Positions 16,351-28,399 of a stretch of DNA of 64,000 bases are shown here, in pieces. Below the pieces are notes generated by a model. The model did no database searches. It saw only the letters and a program-made list of their open reading frames with translations, and was not told where the DNA came from. This DNA is from VXNE01 sp965217825 (GTDB taxonomy: Bacteria; Pseudomonadota; Gammaproteobacteria; Pseudomonadales; Azotimanducaceae). Numbering within the stretch: position 1 is the first letter of the stretch; each line of letters begins with the position of its first letter. The stretch is taken from positions 4,402,001-4,466,000 of the forward strand of contig OZ244571.1 of the NCBI GenBank assembly GCA_965217825.1. The letters run 5' to 3'. The translations under genes were made by a program, and so were the position numbers.

Positions 16351-17466
16351 GTGAGTCGGCTAACCAATCGGGCGGCGGCCGTCGCCGTCGGCGTCGCCTT
16401 TTTCGTCGGCTTGTTGGCGAGCTTGGCTGTCCGGCCCATCGGGGACGGAAGTCCCGTAGCCAAACCGCGCGAAGGGGTCGCCGCACCGCCCCAACTTCGT
16501 TGGCGCCTCCCCGTGGCATTTGCGACGAACCTGCCGGTACTCGGCGACAACATAATCTACGTCCAGAAGACCGTCGAAGCCGCTTCCGGCGGTCGAATCG
16601 TCATGCAAGTGTTCGAACCCGGCGAGATCGTGCCCCCCTTCAACATCGTCGACGCGGTACGCGAAGGCAAGGTACCGGCGGGCTACACATGGCTCGGATA
16701 CGACCAGGGCAAGATCCCTGCCTCGCCGCTGATCGCCGCCGTACCGTTCGGCATGGAGCCATGGGAATTCAGCGCCTGGTGGTTCGACGCCGGTGGCCGC
16801 CTGCTGGCGGAACAGCTCTACGCCAAATATGACATCCACCCGATCTTATGCGGCATGATCGGTCCGGAAACCGCTGGCTGGTTCCGGCAGCCCATCGAGA
16901 GTCTCGAAGACATCGCGGGCTTAAAGATTCGATTTGCCGGCCTGGGCGGCAAGGTGATCGAGCAACTGGGGGCGTCCGTGACGATGATTCCCGGGGGCGA
17001 GATTTTCCAGGCGTTGGAAAAGGGCGCCATCGACGCCTCGGAGTATTCCCTCCCCATCGTCGACGAGGCCCTCGGCTTCGACCGCATCGCAAAGATCAAC
17101 TACTTTCCGGGATGGCACCAGCCATTCAGCGCCGCGCACCTCGCGGTTAACAAGGCCGTCTGGGACAGCCTCGACGGGCCCCAGCGCGGCGTCTTGGAAG
17201 CGGTCTGCACGGCGGGCGTCACGCGCAACCTGGCGCACAGCGAAGCGGTGCAGGGGCCCGTCCTGGCGAGCTTCGACGCCAGGGGCGTGTCCACGCTGCG
17301 CTTACCGGAGCCGATCCTGCGCGAACTGGACCGGGTGACCCAGGCGGTGCTGGCGGAAGAGGCGGAGAAGGACGACGATTTCCGCACGATTTACGCGTCC
17401 CAACGCGAATTCCGCAAAGCTTACGCGCGCTGGAAACAGCTCGCCTACCTGCCGCGCGACTTCTAG
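16351..17466 (+). CDS. dctP: TRAP transporter solute-binding protein (DctP type)
   Basis: A 371-residue periplasmic binding protein. GTG 16351 is chosen over upstream in-frame codons because it gives a proper signal peptide (VSRLTNRAAAVAVGVAFFVGLLA). The mature region contains family features such as YVQKTVEAASGGRIVMQVF, AGLKIRFAGLGGKVIEQLGA and GGEIFQALEKGAIDASEY. The conserved Arg in KIRF normally binds the substrate carboxylate, so an organic or keto acid is expected. First gene of dctPQM; 3 bp separate it from dctQ. The ISAs1 element ends close upstream. Confidence 0.88.
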   Translation: MSRLTNRAAAVAVGVAFFVGLLASLAVRPIGDGSPVAKPREGVAAPPQLRWRLPVAFATNLPVLGDNIIYVQKTVEAASGGRIVMQVFEPGEIVPPFNIVDAVREGKVPAGYTWLGYDQGKIPASPLIAAVPFGMEPWEFSAWWFDAGGRLLAEQLYAKYDIHPILCGMIGPETAGWFRQPIESLEDIAGLKIRFAGLGGKVIEQLGASVTMIPGGEIFQALEKGAIDASEYSLPIVDEALGFDRIAKINYFPGWHQPFSAAHLAVNKAVWDSLDGPQRGVLEAVCTAGVTRNLAHSEAVQGPVLASFDARGVSTLRLPEPILRELDRVTQAVLAEEAEKDDDFRTIYASQREFRKAYARWKQLAYLPRDF

Positions 17467-17469
17467 AAG

Positions 17470-17997
17470 ATGGAACTTCCGCAGACGACGTTTTCCAACG
17501 TCGTCGATCGGCTGATCACCCGCATCGGCAACGCCGTTTCGTGGATATGGGCGGTTTTGCTCGGCGTCATCGTGATCAACGTGTTCATGCGCTACGCGCT
17601 GGGCGAAGGCCGCATCGAGTTCGAGGAAATCCAGTGGCACCTGTATTCCATCGGCTTCATGATCGGTCTCGGCCGCGCCGTGGTCGACGACGCGCATATT
17701 CGCGTCGACATCGTGCACGAGAGATTGTCGCCGGTGATGCGGGCCTGGATCGACCTCTACGGCATCATGCTGTTTGTACTGCCGTTCGTCGCGCTGATGC
17801 TGATCTACGCGGTGCCCTTCATCGCCGACAGTCTCGCCACGTCGGAGACTTCGCCCTCTCCCGGCGGCCTGCCCTATCGCTGGCTGATCAAGTCGATGCT
17901 GTTCATCGGCTTCGCCCTGCTCGGGCTCGCCGCAGTGTCGCGACTGACGCGGCTATGGGCGTATCTCTTCTTCGCCAGGGACCGCGATGCCCGCTAA
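17470..17997 (+). CDS. dctQ: TRAP transporter small permease (DctQ)
   Basis: A 175-residue protein with four predicted TM helices (AVSWIWAVLLGVIVINVFMRYAL, WHLYSIGFMIGLGRAVV, IDLYGIMLFVLPFVALMLIYAVPF, FIGFALLGLAAV), the standard DctQ topology. EFEEIQWHLY is typical of the family. It links the binding protein to the large permease. It starts 3 bp after dctP and overlaps dctM by 11 bp, indicating translational coupling. Confidence 0.88.
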   Translation: MELPQTTFSNVVDRLITRIGNAVSWIWAVLLGVIVINVFMRYALGEGRIEFEEIQWHLYSIGFMIGLGRAVVDDAHIRVDIVHERLSPVMRAWIDLYGIMLFVLPFVALMLIYAVPFIADSLATSETSPSPGGLPYRWLIKSMLFIGFALLGLAAVSRLTRLWAYLFFARDRDAR

Positions 17998-19348
17998 CGA
18001 GATCCTGGCGCTGGCGATGTTCGTCGCCTTCATCGCACTGGTGTTCAGCGGGTTCCCGGTAGCCTGGATTCTCGCCGGTCTGGCCGTGCTCTTCACTGCG
18101 CTCGCCATCGTCTGCGAAGCCGACTTCGACATCGCCACCGGCGTCGATTGGGCGTACACGAGCCTCTCCGTCGAACGCGTCTGGAACGTCATGGAAAACT
18201 GGGTCATGGTGGCGCTGCCCATGTTCATCTTCATGGGGCTGTTGCTCGACCGCTCAGGCATCGCTGACCGACTGATGACGAGTTTCGCGCGGCTGTTCGG
18301 TCGCGTCGGCGGCGGACTCGCCATCTCCGTCGCGCTGATCGGCGTACTGCTCGCCGCAACCACGGGCATTATCGGCGCCTCCGTGGTGCTGCTGGCGCTT
18401 CTTGGCCTGCCCGCCATGCTGCGCCGGGGTTACGACAAGAGCCTCGCCTCCGGAACGGTCTGCGCGGTCGGCACGCTGGGTATCCTGATTCCACCGAGCA
18501 TCATGCTGGTCGTCATGGCGGATCGCATGGCGATGTCCGTTGGCGATCTGTTTCTCGGCGCGGTGTTCCCTGGACTGCTGCTGGGCGCGCTATACGTTTC
18601 CTACCTCGTCGGCTACGGCCTTGTGCGGCCCGACGGCGCGCCAAAGTTTGAACGCTCGGAACAGGTCGACTTCGCCGCCATGCGGGAACTGGTCATCGCC
18701 ATCGTGCCGCCGGCGCTGCTGATCTTTGCCGTCCTCGGCAGCATCTTTTTCGGCCTCGCCACGCCCACCGAAGCCGCCGGCGTCGGCGCCGCCGGCGCGC
18801 TGCTCCTCGCGCTCGCCAATCGCGCGCTGAACAAACGCGTGATGACGGAAGTGTTGCGCGAGACCACACGCACCACCGCGTTCATTTTCGGCGTGCTGAT
18901 TGGCGCGACCGCGTTCTCCCTGGTGCTGCGGGGACTGGGCGGCGACGAACTCATCGAGGGCGCGCTGCTGTCGCTGCCGTTCGGACCCACCGGCATCGTC
19001 GTCTGCATCCTGCTGGCGACGTTCATGCTCGGCTTCTTCCTCGACTGGATCGAGCTGACGCTGATCATCTTGCCGCTGGTCGCGCCGGTGGTGGCGACCC
19101 TGGGCTTCGATCCAGTGTGGTTTACCATCATGTTCGCCGTGTGCCTGCAAACGAGTTTTCTGACGCCGCCCGTGGGATTCGCCATCTTCTATCTGAAGGG
19201 CGTCGCTCCGCCGGAAGTGCGCGTGGCCGACATCTATCGAGGCGTCGCGCCGTTCATCCTGCTGCAGATCATCGGCCTGATCGCCATCTTCAACTGGGAG
19301 GCGCTCGTGACGTGGCTGCCCGAGCAGGCTTATAGCGCGCGGAGATAA
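17987..19348 (+). CDS. dctM: TRAP transporter large permease (DctM)
   Basis: A 453-residue, roughly 12-helix inner-membrane protein. Family motifs include GFPVAWILAGLAVLF, the NWVMVALPMFIFMGLLLDRSGIADRL segment, the Na+-site region GTLGILIPPSIMLVV, and FGLATPTEAAGVGAAGALLL. It is the secondary transporter that uses the sodium or proton gradient to move the ligand delivered by DctP. It closes the dctPQM operon. Confidence 0.92.
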   Translation: MPANEILALAMFVAFIALVFSGFPVAWILAGLAVLFTALAIVCEADFDIATGVDWAYTSLSVERVWNVMENWVMVALPMFIFMGLLLDRSGIADRLMTSFARLFGRVGGGLAISVALIGVLLAATTGIIGASVVLLALLGLPAMLRRGYDKSLASGTVCAVGTLGILIPPSIMLVVMADRMAMSVGDLFLGAVFPGLLLGALYVSYLVGYGLVRPDGAPKFERSEQVDFAAMRELVIAIVPPALLIFAVLGSIFFGLATPTEAAGVGAAGALLLALANRALNKRVMTEVLRETTRTTAFIFGVLIGATAFSLVLRGLGGDELIEGALLSLPFGPTGIVVCILLATFMLGFFLDWIELTLIILPLVAPVVATLGFDPVWFTIMFAVCLQTSFLTPPVGFAIFYLKGVAPPEVRVADIYRGVAPFILLQIIGLIAIFNWEALVTWLPEQAYSARR

Positions 19349-19521
19349 CCTGACATCGCCGCCGGGCTACAGCGACTCGGTCGATATGTTCCCGAATGGC
19401 CCAAATCACAAACATAGCACCTTCGCCCCTTCCGACGCCGCGCAAACGCGCAAACCCTTAGGTTGCGGATTGCATTCCTGGCTTGAGAAGATTGGTCCTC
19501 CAGAAGCGAACGGAACATCGC

Positions 19522-19902
19522 ATGGGCGTTATCGGCATCGAGGAGATATTCCTCGACGTGAAAGACCTGGCCAAGGCGGTCGACTTCTATCACAACTTGT
19601 TGGGAATCCCCGTGGCGACGCAGAACGATCAGCGCGCCTACCTGCAGTGCGAACGGAGCCATGTCGTCCTGCAGGTCAAGGGGCACTCGGGACGTCACCG
19701 GGGCGGCGGCCCGATGCACTTCGCGTTTACGGTCACGGAAGACAGCTTCGACGAGATCGCCGGGAGAGTGATGGGACCGCAGTTTTTCACTCGCGGGCCA
19801 ATGGGCAAGCGGGGCCAGGGCCGGACTTTGTTCATCATCGATCCGGACGGCAACGAAGCCGAGGTCAATACGCGCTATCTATACGGCGTCCCGAAACGCT
19901 GA
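19522..19902 (+). CDS. VOC-superfamily (glyoxalase/bleomycin-resistance fold) protein
   Basis: A 126-residue protein with one pair of beta-alpha-beta-beta-beta modules. ATG 19522 (MGVIGIEEIFLDVKDLAKAV) is preferred to the longer frame from 19483. Family features are DLAKAVDFYHNLLGIPV, the first metal-ligand position near the N-terminal strand, PMHFAFTVTE, and the end-domain DPDGNEAEVNTRY, where Glu is usually the last metal ligand. Enzymatic reaction unknown; could be a lyase, isomerase or dioxygenase. Convergent with a DLH gene. Confidence 0.78.
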   Translation: MGVIGIEEIFLDVKDLAKAVDFYHNLLGIPVATQNDQRAYLQCERSHVVLQVKGHSGRHRGGGPMHFAFTVTEDSFDEIAGRVMGPQFFTRGPMGKRGQGRTLFIIDPDGNEAEVNTRYLYGVPKR

Positions 19903-20033
19903 CATCCGCCGCGCAGTCGACCCCCAGGGCCGAAAGGCAAGGGCGATCGAGAAGGGAGTCCTCGAACCAGCGCTACACCTCAAGAAGGCGATCAGCGTGC
20001 TGCGCAGATCCGCTGGAATCTAGCCCGCAGGCG

Positions 20034-20720
20034 TCAGGCGTGGTCGCGCAGGAACGCCACGCATTTGCCCCATGCGTCCTCGGCGGGCTGGGCGCGATGC
20101 GATGGGCGCATGGCGTTGAGGAACGCGTGTCCCGCTTCGTCATATCGGTGGAACGTGTAAGACTTTCCATGACGGTCAAGTTCCGCCGCGATCTTGTCCA
20201 CATCCGCCGGACTCGGATTCTCGTCCTCGTTACCGAACAGGCCGAGCAGGGGACAGTCGATCTCGGCCGTGCGCTCGAACGGCGTCCGGTTGCCTTCACC
20301 CCACGGCACCATGATGTTTCCGCCGTAAAAAACCGCCGTCGCCCGGACATCGTCGTCATGGGCCGCCCACAGGTACGCCAAACGGCCTCCCATGCAGAAA
20401 CCGACAACAAGTTGCGTACCGTTGGAACATTCGCGCAGGTACCGCTTGGTAGCCGCGAAATCGCGCAGGATCTGATCGTCCCGCAACAGCGCCATCCGCT
20501 CCATCGGCCCGCGTCCATCGATATCGTGACGGTGATAGAGATCCGGCGCTGCCCCGACGAACCCGGCGGCGTCCAGCCGCATGCAGATGTCCTGAATGAA
20601 AGGATCCACGCCTGGCGCATGCATACAAACAAGCACCCCGGGTCGGGTCTTGTCCGGCCCTGCGACATACGCAGACATGTCGCCGCCGTCGACCCTCAGC
20701 GTCTCGAAACGGCCAGCCAT
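20034..20720 (-). CDS. dienelactone hydrolase family protein
   Basis: A 228-residue hydrolase starting at MAGRFETLRVDGG (20720); the longer frame to 20855 runs antisense through a dispersed repeat and is unlikely. The nucleophile is GFCMGGRLAYL (Cys), with Asp in LFGNEDENPS and His in DEAGHAFLNAM. It is clearly paralogous in fold to the 10.7-kb hydrolase but closer to typical DLH/YghX proteins. It is divergent from the mevalonate operon across ~235 bp containing the repeat. Confidence 0.85.
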   Translation of the reverse strand: MAGRFETLRVDGGDMSAYVAGPDKTRPGVLVCMHAPGVDPFIQDICMRLDAAGFVGAAPDLYHRHDIDGRGPMERMALLRDDQILRDFAATKRYLRECSNGTQLVVGFCMGGRLAYLWAAHDDDVRATAVFYGGNIMVPWGEGNRTPFERTAEIDCPLLGLFGNEDENPSPADVDKIAAELDRHGKSYTFHRYDEAGHAFLNAMRPSHRAQPAEDAWGKCVAFLRDHA

Positions 20721-20801
20721 ATCATCCTCCACCGGGCCGCGGCCCGCCAAGTTGTATGCGCTGCCGACGCGCATCGCGCCAACAGGCGACCTCGTTGAAT
20801 G

Positions 20802-20912
20802 AAAGTGCCCCACAGCCGGCGCCTTCGGCTTCGTCTGTAGCCCGGCCCCACTCATCCTGCATGATACAACCGACCCGGGTCGCTGACGCTCCCCCGAGGC
20901 TTTTGTTTCATA
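20802..20912 (+). repeat. dispersed ~110-bp repeat, copy 1 (upstream of the mevalonate operon)
   Basis: Begins GTGCCCCACAGCCGGCGCCT and ends with a T-rich TTTTGTTTCAT. The first ~45 bp are almost identical to the copy at 52 kb; the second half is also shared with the 41.3-kb copy (ATG-nn-ACAACC, then GGTCGCTGACGCTCCC). It lies upstream of the mvaD fusion in the same orientation, and its frame is open into that gene. Confidence 0.75.
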
Positions 20913-20956
20913 TACGGCTGTTGATTAAACCACCGACGCGGTTCAGAGTCATTGCC

Positions 20957-22916
20957 GTGAAGCAGGAATCACTCAGCCGTCCGCCCCCGGGGATTCGGCG
21001 CGCCACCGCCGTTGCGCATCCCAACATCGCGCTGGTGAAGTACTGGGGCAAGCGTTCCGCGGCGACGAACACCCCCGAAACGGCGTCGCTGTCCATTACG
21101 CTGGACACGCTGGAGACGATTACCACTGTCGCGGAAAGGAGCGGGACCGACCATATCGTCATGAACGGACAGACGGTCAGAGACGCGAAGATCGAAGGTT
21201 TCCTGGATCTCTTGCGAGAGAACTTCGATATACCCCCGCTCGCGGTGGAAACGACGAACAACTTTCCGACTGCGTCCGGATTGGCGTCGTCCGCTTCCGG
21301 CATGGCGGCGCTGGTCACCGCGATTGACGGCGCAATGCACCTGGGCCTTACGCTCGAAGAACGATCCCGGTGGGCGCGGCGCGGCTCCGCTTCCGCGGCG
21401 CGGTCGATTATCGGCGGTTTCGCCGTCCTCGCCGCTCCGAATGGCTGGGCCGCCGAACAGTTGCTCGCGCCCAACGCGTGGCCTGTCAATGTTGTCGTCG
21501 CGGTTACTTCCAGTGAGCGCAAGACTGTCGGCTCCACGGAGGGCATGGAACTTTCCCGGCGGACATCGCCGTTTTACGAGAGTTGGCTGACGACGACCCT
21601 CGAGGACTTCGGCGCGGCGCGCCGCGCCGTCGCGCGTCGGGATTTCGCGGCGCTCGGAAGCATTGCCGAAGCAAGTTGTCTGAAGATGCACGCGGTCATG
21701 CTGACCACCGACCCCGCCCTGCTGTATTGGAACGCCGGCACCATCGAAGGGATACGGCGGATTCGCTCACTGCGCGACTCCGGCGTTGGCGTTTTCTTCA
21801 CCATCGATGCCGGACCGCAGATCAAGGCCGTTTGTCTTCCCCGCCACACGAGCGAGGTTCGAGCGGCGCTCGACGATCTGCCCGGAGTACAGGACATCCA
21901 TATCGCCGCCTGGGACCCGGCGCCGCATGCGTGGCGTCGTAGCCCCACCCATGCCTCGCCAGCCGCACGCGGTCGAGGTGTTGATCTGAACGTCATCGAA
22001 ACCACAGCCCCCGGCAAACAGGTATTGACCGGAGAATACGCGGTCCTCGCCGGTGCGCCGGCGCTGGCGGCCGCCGTGAACCGCCGCGTCACATGTCGGA
22101 TGACGCCCGCAAGCACGGGCGACTGGTCTTTCGTCAGCCATGGTTTTGAGGCACGCGCCGCGCATCGGCGTGACGACTTGCCAGATACCGGTCCCGCCGC
22201 GCTGGCCCGGTTCGCCTTGACAAGTCTCAACATCGACCCACGAACGCTACCCGCGCACCTGCAGATCCAGATCGACTCCCGGCCGTTCTACCAGGGTCGA
22301 GAGAAGCTGGGTTTCGGGTCCAGCGCGGCATGCGCAGTGGCGGTCACCGCGGCGTTGGCCGAACTTGCCGGCGCCACCCCCGCCCTGGAACACGCATTGG
22401 CGACGCACCGCAGCTTTCAGCGAGGCGCTGGCAGCGGCGTTGACGTCGCCGCGTCTTTTTGCGGCGGAGTCATCCGTTTTCAGGACGGCTGCGCTCAGAG
22501 TACGCGGCTACCGTCCGACGTACGCCACTTGTTCGTTTTCACTGGTGCCGGCGCCGACACGCGGGTGCTCGTCCAGCGTTTCGACGCGTGGCGGGACGGG
22601 AGTTCGCCGCCCGAATTGCGGGCCCTGGTCCAGTGTGCAACGGCTATCGCCGACCGCCGAGGCGATTTTCTCGACCTCCTGGCCGAATACATCGAAGCCC
22701 TCTTCGCTATGGATCGCGCCGCGCGAATCGGCATTTTCTCCCAGCCGCACCTTCGCGCAACAAGCCTTGCCAAAGAGTTTGGCGTCCTCTATAAACCCTG
22801 CGGTGCCGGCGGTGACATGGGTATGGGCGTATCGCGCGATCCCAACGCCCTCGCCGCCTACCGAGAGGACGTTGAGCGGGAGGGATTCCTCGTCGTACCG
22901 GCAAAGATTTCACGGC

Positions 22917-22942
<26 letters not shown>
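20957..22942 (+). CDS. fused diphosphomevalonate decarboxylase - phosphomevalonate kinase
   Basis: A 661-residue GHMP-kinase tandem. Residues ~1-330 are mevalonate-5-diphosphate decarboxylase: VAHPNIALVKYWGKR, the ATP loop GLASSASGMAAL, ARSIIGGF, and the catalytic Asp in FFTIDAGPQIKAVC. Residues ~345-661 are a phosphomevalonate kinase: TTAPGKQVLTGEYAVLAG, KLGFGSSAACAVAV, and the C-terminal KPCGAGGDMGMG. The protein would carry out the last two steps from mevalonate phosphate to IPP. GTG 20957 is the likely start but lacks a strong SD; the frame is open upstream through the repeat. Its end overlaps the next gene by 26 bp. Confidence 0.85.
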
Positions 22943-25172
<2,230 letters not shown>

Positions 25173-25214
25173 CAACATGGCCATGAGGAACATGTGGAAC
25201 ATAAGGAACCAGAG

Positions 25215-26312
25215 ATGAGCACACCCGCGCGCGTGGTCGTTCTGCCGGAGAGCGAAGGACCACTGGAAATTCACGACATCGACCTGCCCGATCCTGCGCC
25301 AACGCAGGTGGTTGTGCGGCAATTCGCCTCCGGCATCTGCCACTCGCAACTGCACCAGATGCATCGTCCGCGCCAGCGGCCGGCGTTGCTCGGCCACGAA
25401 TCCACCGGCGTCGTGCTCAAGAAGGGCAACGCCGTCACCCATGTGGACGAAGGCGACACGGTGCTGCTTACGTGGGTGCCGCGAGACGCCGCCCGCTTCC
25501 AGGACGCGCCCTCGCCCGCCCGGCTCGAACTGTCCCGCGGCACCGCGATTTCGCAGAACGTGTTCACCTGGGCAGACCATACGGTCGCCGATCATCAATT
25601 CGTGGTGAAAGCGAACGACGACATCGCGAAGGACGTGACCGCCATCGTTGGCTGCGCGATCATGACGGGCGCCGGCGCGGTGCTCAATACGGCTGACGTG
25701 CAGGAAGGAGAAAGCGTTGCGGTTTTCGGCGTCGGCGGCGTCGGTTTATCTGCCATATTCGGCGCCCGCATGCGCGGCGCAAACCCGATCATCGCGGTGG
25801 ACGTCGATGACGATAAACTCGCCTTCGCCAAGCGCTTCGGGGCGACCCACGGCGTCAACGCGACACAAGGCGATCCCGTAGAACAGATACATGCCATCGC
25901 GGGCCAGCCGAACCAGCGGGCCGTCAGGGGCGCGCCGGTCACTGGCGTCGACTACGCCTTCGACTGCATCGGTCTCAAGGTGACCATGGAGCAGATCGTT
26001 CCCGCCTGCCGGCCGGGACAATTCGGCGTGCGCCGGGGCGGCACGGCGGTACTCGTTGGCATACCAAATACAACGGTGGAGCTGGACGCCGGCGCGATCG
26101 TCCACCAGGAGAAGCAGTTTCGAGGCAGCATCGGCGGATCGTGTTGTCCCGACCGCGACTTTCCGATGTTCCTCGATTGGCACGCGCGCGGCGATCTCGA
26201 CCTCGAAGCGCTGGTCACGGAGCGCTATCGCATCGACGACATCAACGAGGCCACCACGGCACTCGAACAGGGCAAGATTGCCGGGCGATCGATCCTCGTA
26301 TTCGACGACTGA
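25215..26312 (+). CDS. zinc-dependent medium-chain alcohol dehydrogenase
   Basis: A 365-residue MDR-family dehydrogenase. ATG 25215 follows AAGGAACCAGAG. Catalytic-zinc features are SGICHSQLHQ (Cys) and LLGHESTGVVLKKG (His-Glu), with the second Cys in VGCAIMTGAGAVLN. The NAD-binding GVGGVGLSAI is followed by an Asp (AVDVDDDK), suggesting NAD rather than NADP. The four-Cys structural-zinc lobe is absent. It lies 42 bp after the mevalonate genes and could be in their operon, perhaps acting on an isoprenoid or unrelated alcohol; that link is inference. Confidence 0.85.
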   Translation: MSTPARVVVLPESEGPLEIHDIDLPDPAPTQVVVRQFASGICHSQLHQMHRPRQRPALLGHESTGVVLKKGNAVTHVDEGDTVLLTWVPRDAARFQDAPSPARLELSRGTAISQNVFTWADHTVADHQFVVKANDDIAKDVTAIVGCAIMTGAGAVLNTADVQEGESVAVFGVGGVGLSAIFGARMRGANPIIAVDVDDDKLAFAKRFGATHGVNATQGDPVEQIHAIAGQPNQRAVRGAPVTGVDYAFDCIGLKVTMEQIVPACRPGQFGVRRGGTAVLVGIPNTTVELDAGAIVHQEKQFRGSIGGSCCPDRDFPMFLDWHARGDLDLEALVTERYRIDDINEATTALEQGKIAGRSILVFDD

Positions 26313-26351
26313 CCAATTTCGGCGTCGCTAACGTCCATTGCCGACCTGCGG

Positions 26352-27500
26352 TCAATCGGCGAATGGGTTCCCGAATGGGCTCTGGTGGGCGGCGCGTTCG
26401 AGGAACGCCGGATCGGACAGAGAGTGAAGGAAGGCGAGCAAGTCGGCACGCTCGCCGGAAGCCATGTCGAAACCTTTCACGAACTGGCTCTTGTAGCTGT
26501 TGGCGCGGCCGTCGCCAGCATAAGCGCCTACTGTAATGTTGCGCCCGCCCCCCGCATAGAAGTCCAGCACGGCGCCGAGATCGGGGAGACTGCCATCGTG
26601 CATGTAAGGGGCCGTGAGCGCTATGTTGCGCAACGTCGGTGCCCGGAACTTGCCCCTGTCCGCAAGCTGCCCGGTGAGGTCGTACAACCCCTGATCTTCC
26701 GCCGGATACGCATTTTCCCCGCCCACGTTGTAGAGCCCGGTGTTGTGAAACGGAACGATGAGGACGTCCATGCGGTCGTGCGTGCTCGACTGCGTGAAAT
26801 TGAACCCCCCGTGACAGTGGTGACATTCGAACTTTTCCGAAAAGAAATGCTCAAGACCCCGGGTTGCGGCCTCGCTCAGAGCATCGTCGCGGCCGTCATA
26901 TGCGTACCGATCAAACGGCGATTCGAAAGACACCAACGAGCGCACAAAGCAGGCCAAAGCGTCGATGACATGGGCGAAATCGGCCGGCGCACGGTGGCCC
27001 GGATACGCCGCTTCGAATAGCCGCCGGTAGCCTTCGTCCTCCCTGAAGCGCGACAACACCTCTTCTTCATGGCCAACGATGCCAAGCTCCACGGGATTGT
27101 CTCCGAACATCGGCACGAGAACTTGCTGCTCGATGTCGCGCAAGCCGGGATGCGCCCACATCAGCGTGCTGTTGTAGGCAACATTGACCAGGGCGAGGCT
27201 ATTGCGCCGATTTACCTCGCCGGTGGAGCCGACCGCCCGGTCGTGGCGCTCGCTGAACGCATATTCCGGACGATGGCAGGAGGCGCAGGCCTGCTCGCCG
27301 TTCGCCGACAGTCGGGAATCGTAAAAAAGGTGCCGTCCGAGCTCGACCTTGGCTGCCGACATGGGATTCTGTTCCGGCACAACGGGGATTGGATAGTTTT
27401 CGGGAACATTCCACGCATAATCTTCCCCTGTGTCGCAGCCACCGAAGGCAAGAAACAAGACCAATGGCGCAAGAGCATGTCCGAGGCGGGTCGCTATCAC
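26352..27500 (-). CDS. MbnH-like di-haem enzyme (metallo-mystery pair)
   Basis: A 382-residue lipoprotein of the bacterial cytochrome c peroxidase/MauG superfamily. GTG 27500 overlaps the stop of the upstream gene by 4 bp and yields a lipoprotein signal (LVLFLAFGGC). Two haem motifs, CASCH and CHHCH, and the family segments LGRHLFYDSRLSANGEQACA, NRRNSLALVNVAYN and FRAPTLRNIALTAPYMHDG are present. In the known MbnH/MbnP pair the di-haem enzyme oxidises a Trp of its partner to kynurenine, creating a copper site. The immediately adjacent partner gene supports the assignment. Confidence 0.85.
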   Translation of the reverse strand: MIATRLGHALAPLVLFLAFGGCDTGEDYAWNVPENYPIPVVPEQNPMSAAKVELGRHLFYDSRLSANGEQACASCHRPEYAFSERHDRAVGSTGEVNRRNSLALVNVAYNSTLMWAHPGLRDIEQQVLVPMFGDNPVELGIVGHEEEVLSRFREDEGYRRLFEAAYPGHRAPADFAHVIDALACFVRSLVSFESPFDRYAYDGRDDALSEAATRGLEHFFSEKFECHHCHGGFNFTQSSTHDRMDVLIVPFHNTGLYNVGGENAYPAEDQGLYDLTGQLADRGKFRAPTLRNIALTAPYMHDGSLPDLGAVLDFYAGGGRNITVGAYAGDGRANSYKSQFVKGFDMASGERADLLAFLHSLSDPAFLERAAHQSPFGNPFAD

Positions 27501-28390
27501 TGGCGATCCAGCCGAAATACGGACTGGCCCGCGCAGCCACTGGATTGCGAAGGATGCCCTCTCCCACTCCCTGCCCGAGGGCTCTCGACACACCGACCGG
27601 TATCCGCGTCAAGGCCGAGAGTTCCCAGAAGCTGCCGGCATGCTCGCCGCTCCCGGTACGCGCCGACGCAGTTGCCCTCGCTAGTCGTGTCGATGCCCGC
27701 CAACAACGCATCGAGGTCAATCAGCACGTTTCCGCCCTGAACCGCCTCGGCAGGGAGCCGGATGCGTGCGACATTCGGCTGCCGACAGGGTTGCCTCGGG
27801 GGTCGCATGGCCGAGTCCGAAACGCAGCCGGTGCTGCCGAGGTGGAAGGACCACGCGTTGCCAAGGTCGAGACGAAGAAACTTGTAGCCCGTCTGCCATG
27901 TCCAAAACATCGACGGCACATTCAGTGGCGGCGCCGCCCGCATGGGATTGAGGTGATTATGTTCGAAAGGCACGCCGAGGGAAAACTCCATCGCAGTGTA
28001 GCGTCCTCTTGCAACGCTACCAGAGACCAACCGATTGCCGGATTCGGGGGATTCGGCGCACCCGACGGTGAGCGAAATCAGAGCTGTGCTGTCGCCTTGC
28101 CAGGGGTTGCGAGCATCCAGCCGTACGGGAACGGCGGCGCCGTTCGAATCGATCAGCGCAAGGTCCGAGATGTAGAACCGCAGTTCGCCACGACGGCTCT
28201 CGCAATCGGCAACCGCGGTCGGCAATGCCTGGAATTCAAACCGCACCGGGGCAGCGAACGGATTCCCACAGCCCGGCAGAAGAGTGATCGCGACGATCAT
28301 AGACAGCTTGCCCAAGGCAACAGCGAAAGTGACGGTTCCCCTCAGCCGCTTCGCGAGACGCCAGCGATGGCGCGCGTCGATGACTGGCAT
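27497..28390 (-). CDS. MbnP-like four-Cys metallo-mystery pair protein
   Basis: About 297 residues; a lipoprotein signal ends LLPGCGNPF. The barrel-type motif APVRFEFQA, LRFYISDLALID, GVPFEHNHLNP, the Trp-rich SMFWTWQTGYKFLRLDL and the Cys-rich end (STGCVSDS, NCVGAYRERRACRQLLGTLGL) match the four-Cys partner of MbnH-type enzymes. One of the Trp residues in MFWTWQ is a candidate for oxidation to kynurenine. The start is uncertain: ATG 28390 lies only 9 bp from the divergent ATG, and an internal ATG at 28303 is an alternative. Expected periplasmic copper binding is inference from the family. Confidence 0.8.
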   Translation of the reverse strand: MPVIDARHRWRLAKRLRGTVTFAVALGKLSMIVAITLLPGCGNPFAAPVRFEFQALPTAVADCESRRGELRFYISDLALIDSNGAAVPVRLDARNPWQGDSTALISLTVGCAESPESGNRLVSGSVARGRYTAMEFSLGVPFEHNHLNPMRAAPPLNVPSMFWTWQTGYKFLRLDLGNAWSFHLGSTGCVSDSAMRPPRQPCRQPNVARIRLPAEAVQGGNVLIDLDALLAGIDTTSEGNCVGAYRERRACRQLLGTLGLDADTGRCVESPRAGSGRGHPSQSSGCAGQSVFRLDRQ

Positions 28391-28399
28391 GATGTCCAA

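Noticed and set aside
27389..28399. Long N-terminal part of the 1,252-codon plus-strand ORF
   Set aside because: It lies antisense to the MbnH/MbnP genes; the signal peptide of the real protein starts just after 28400.
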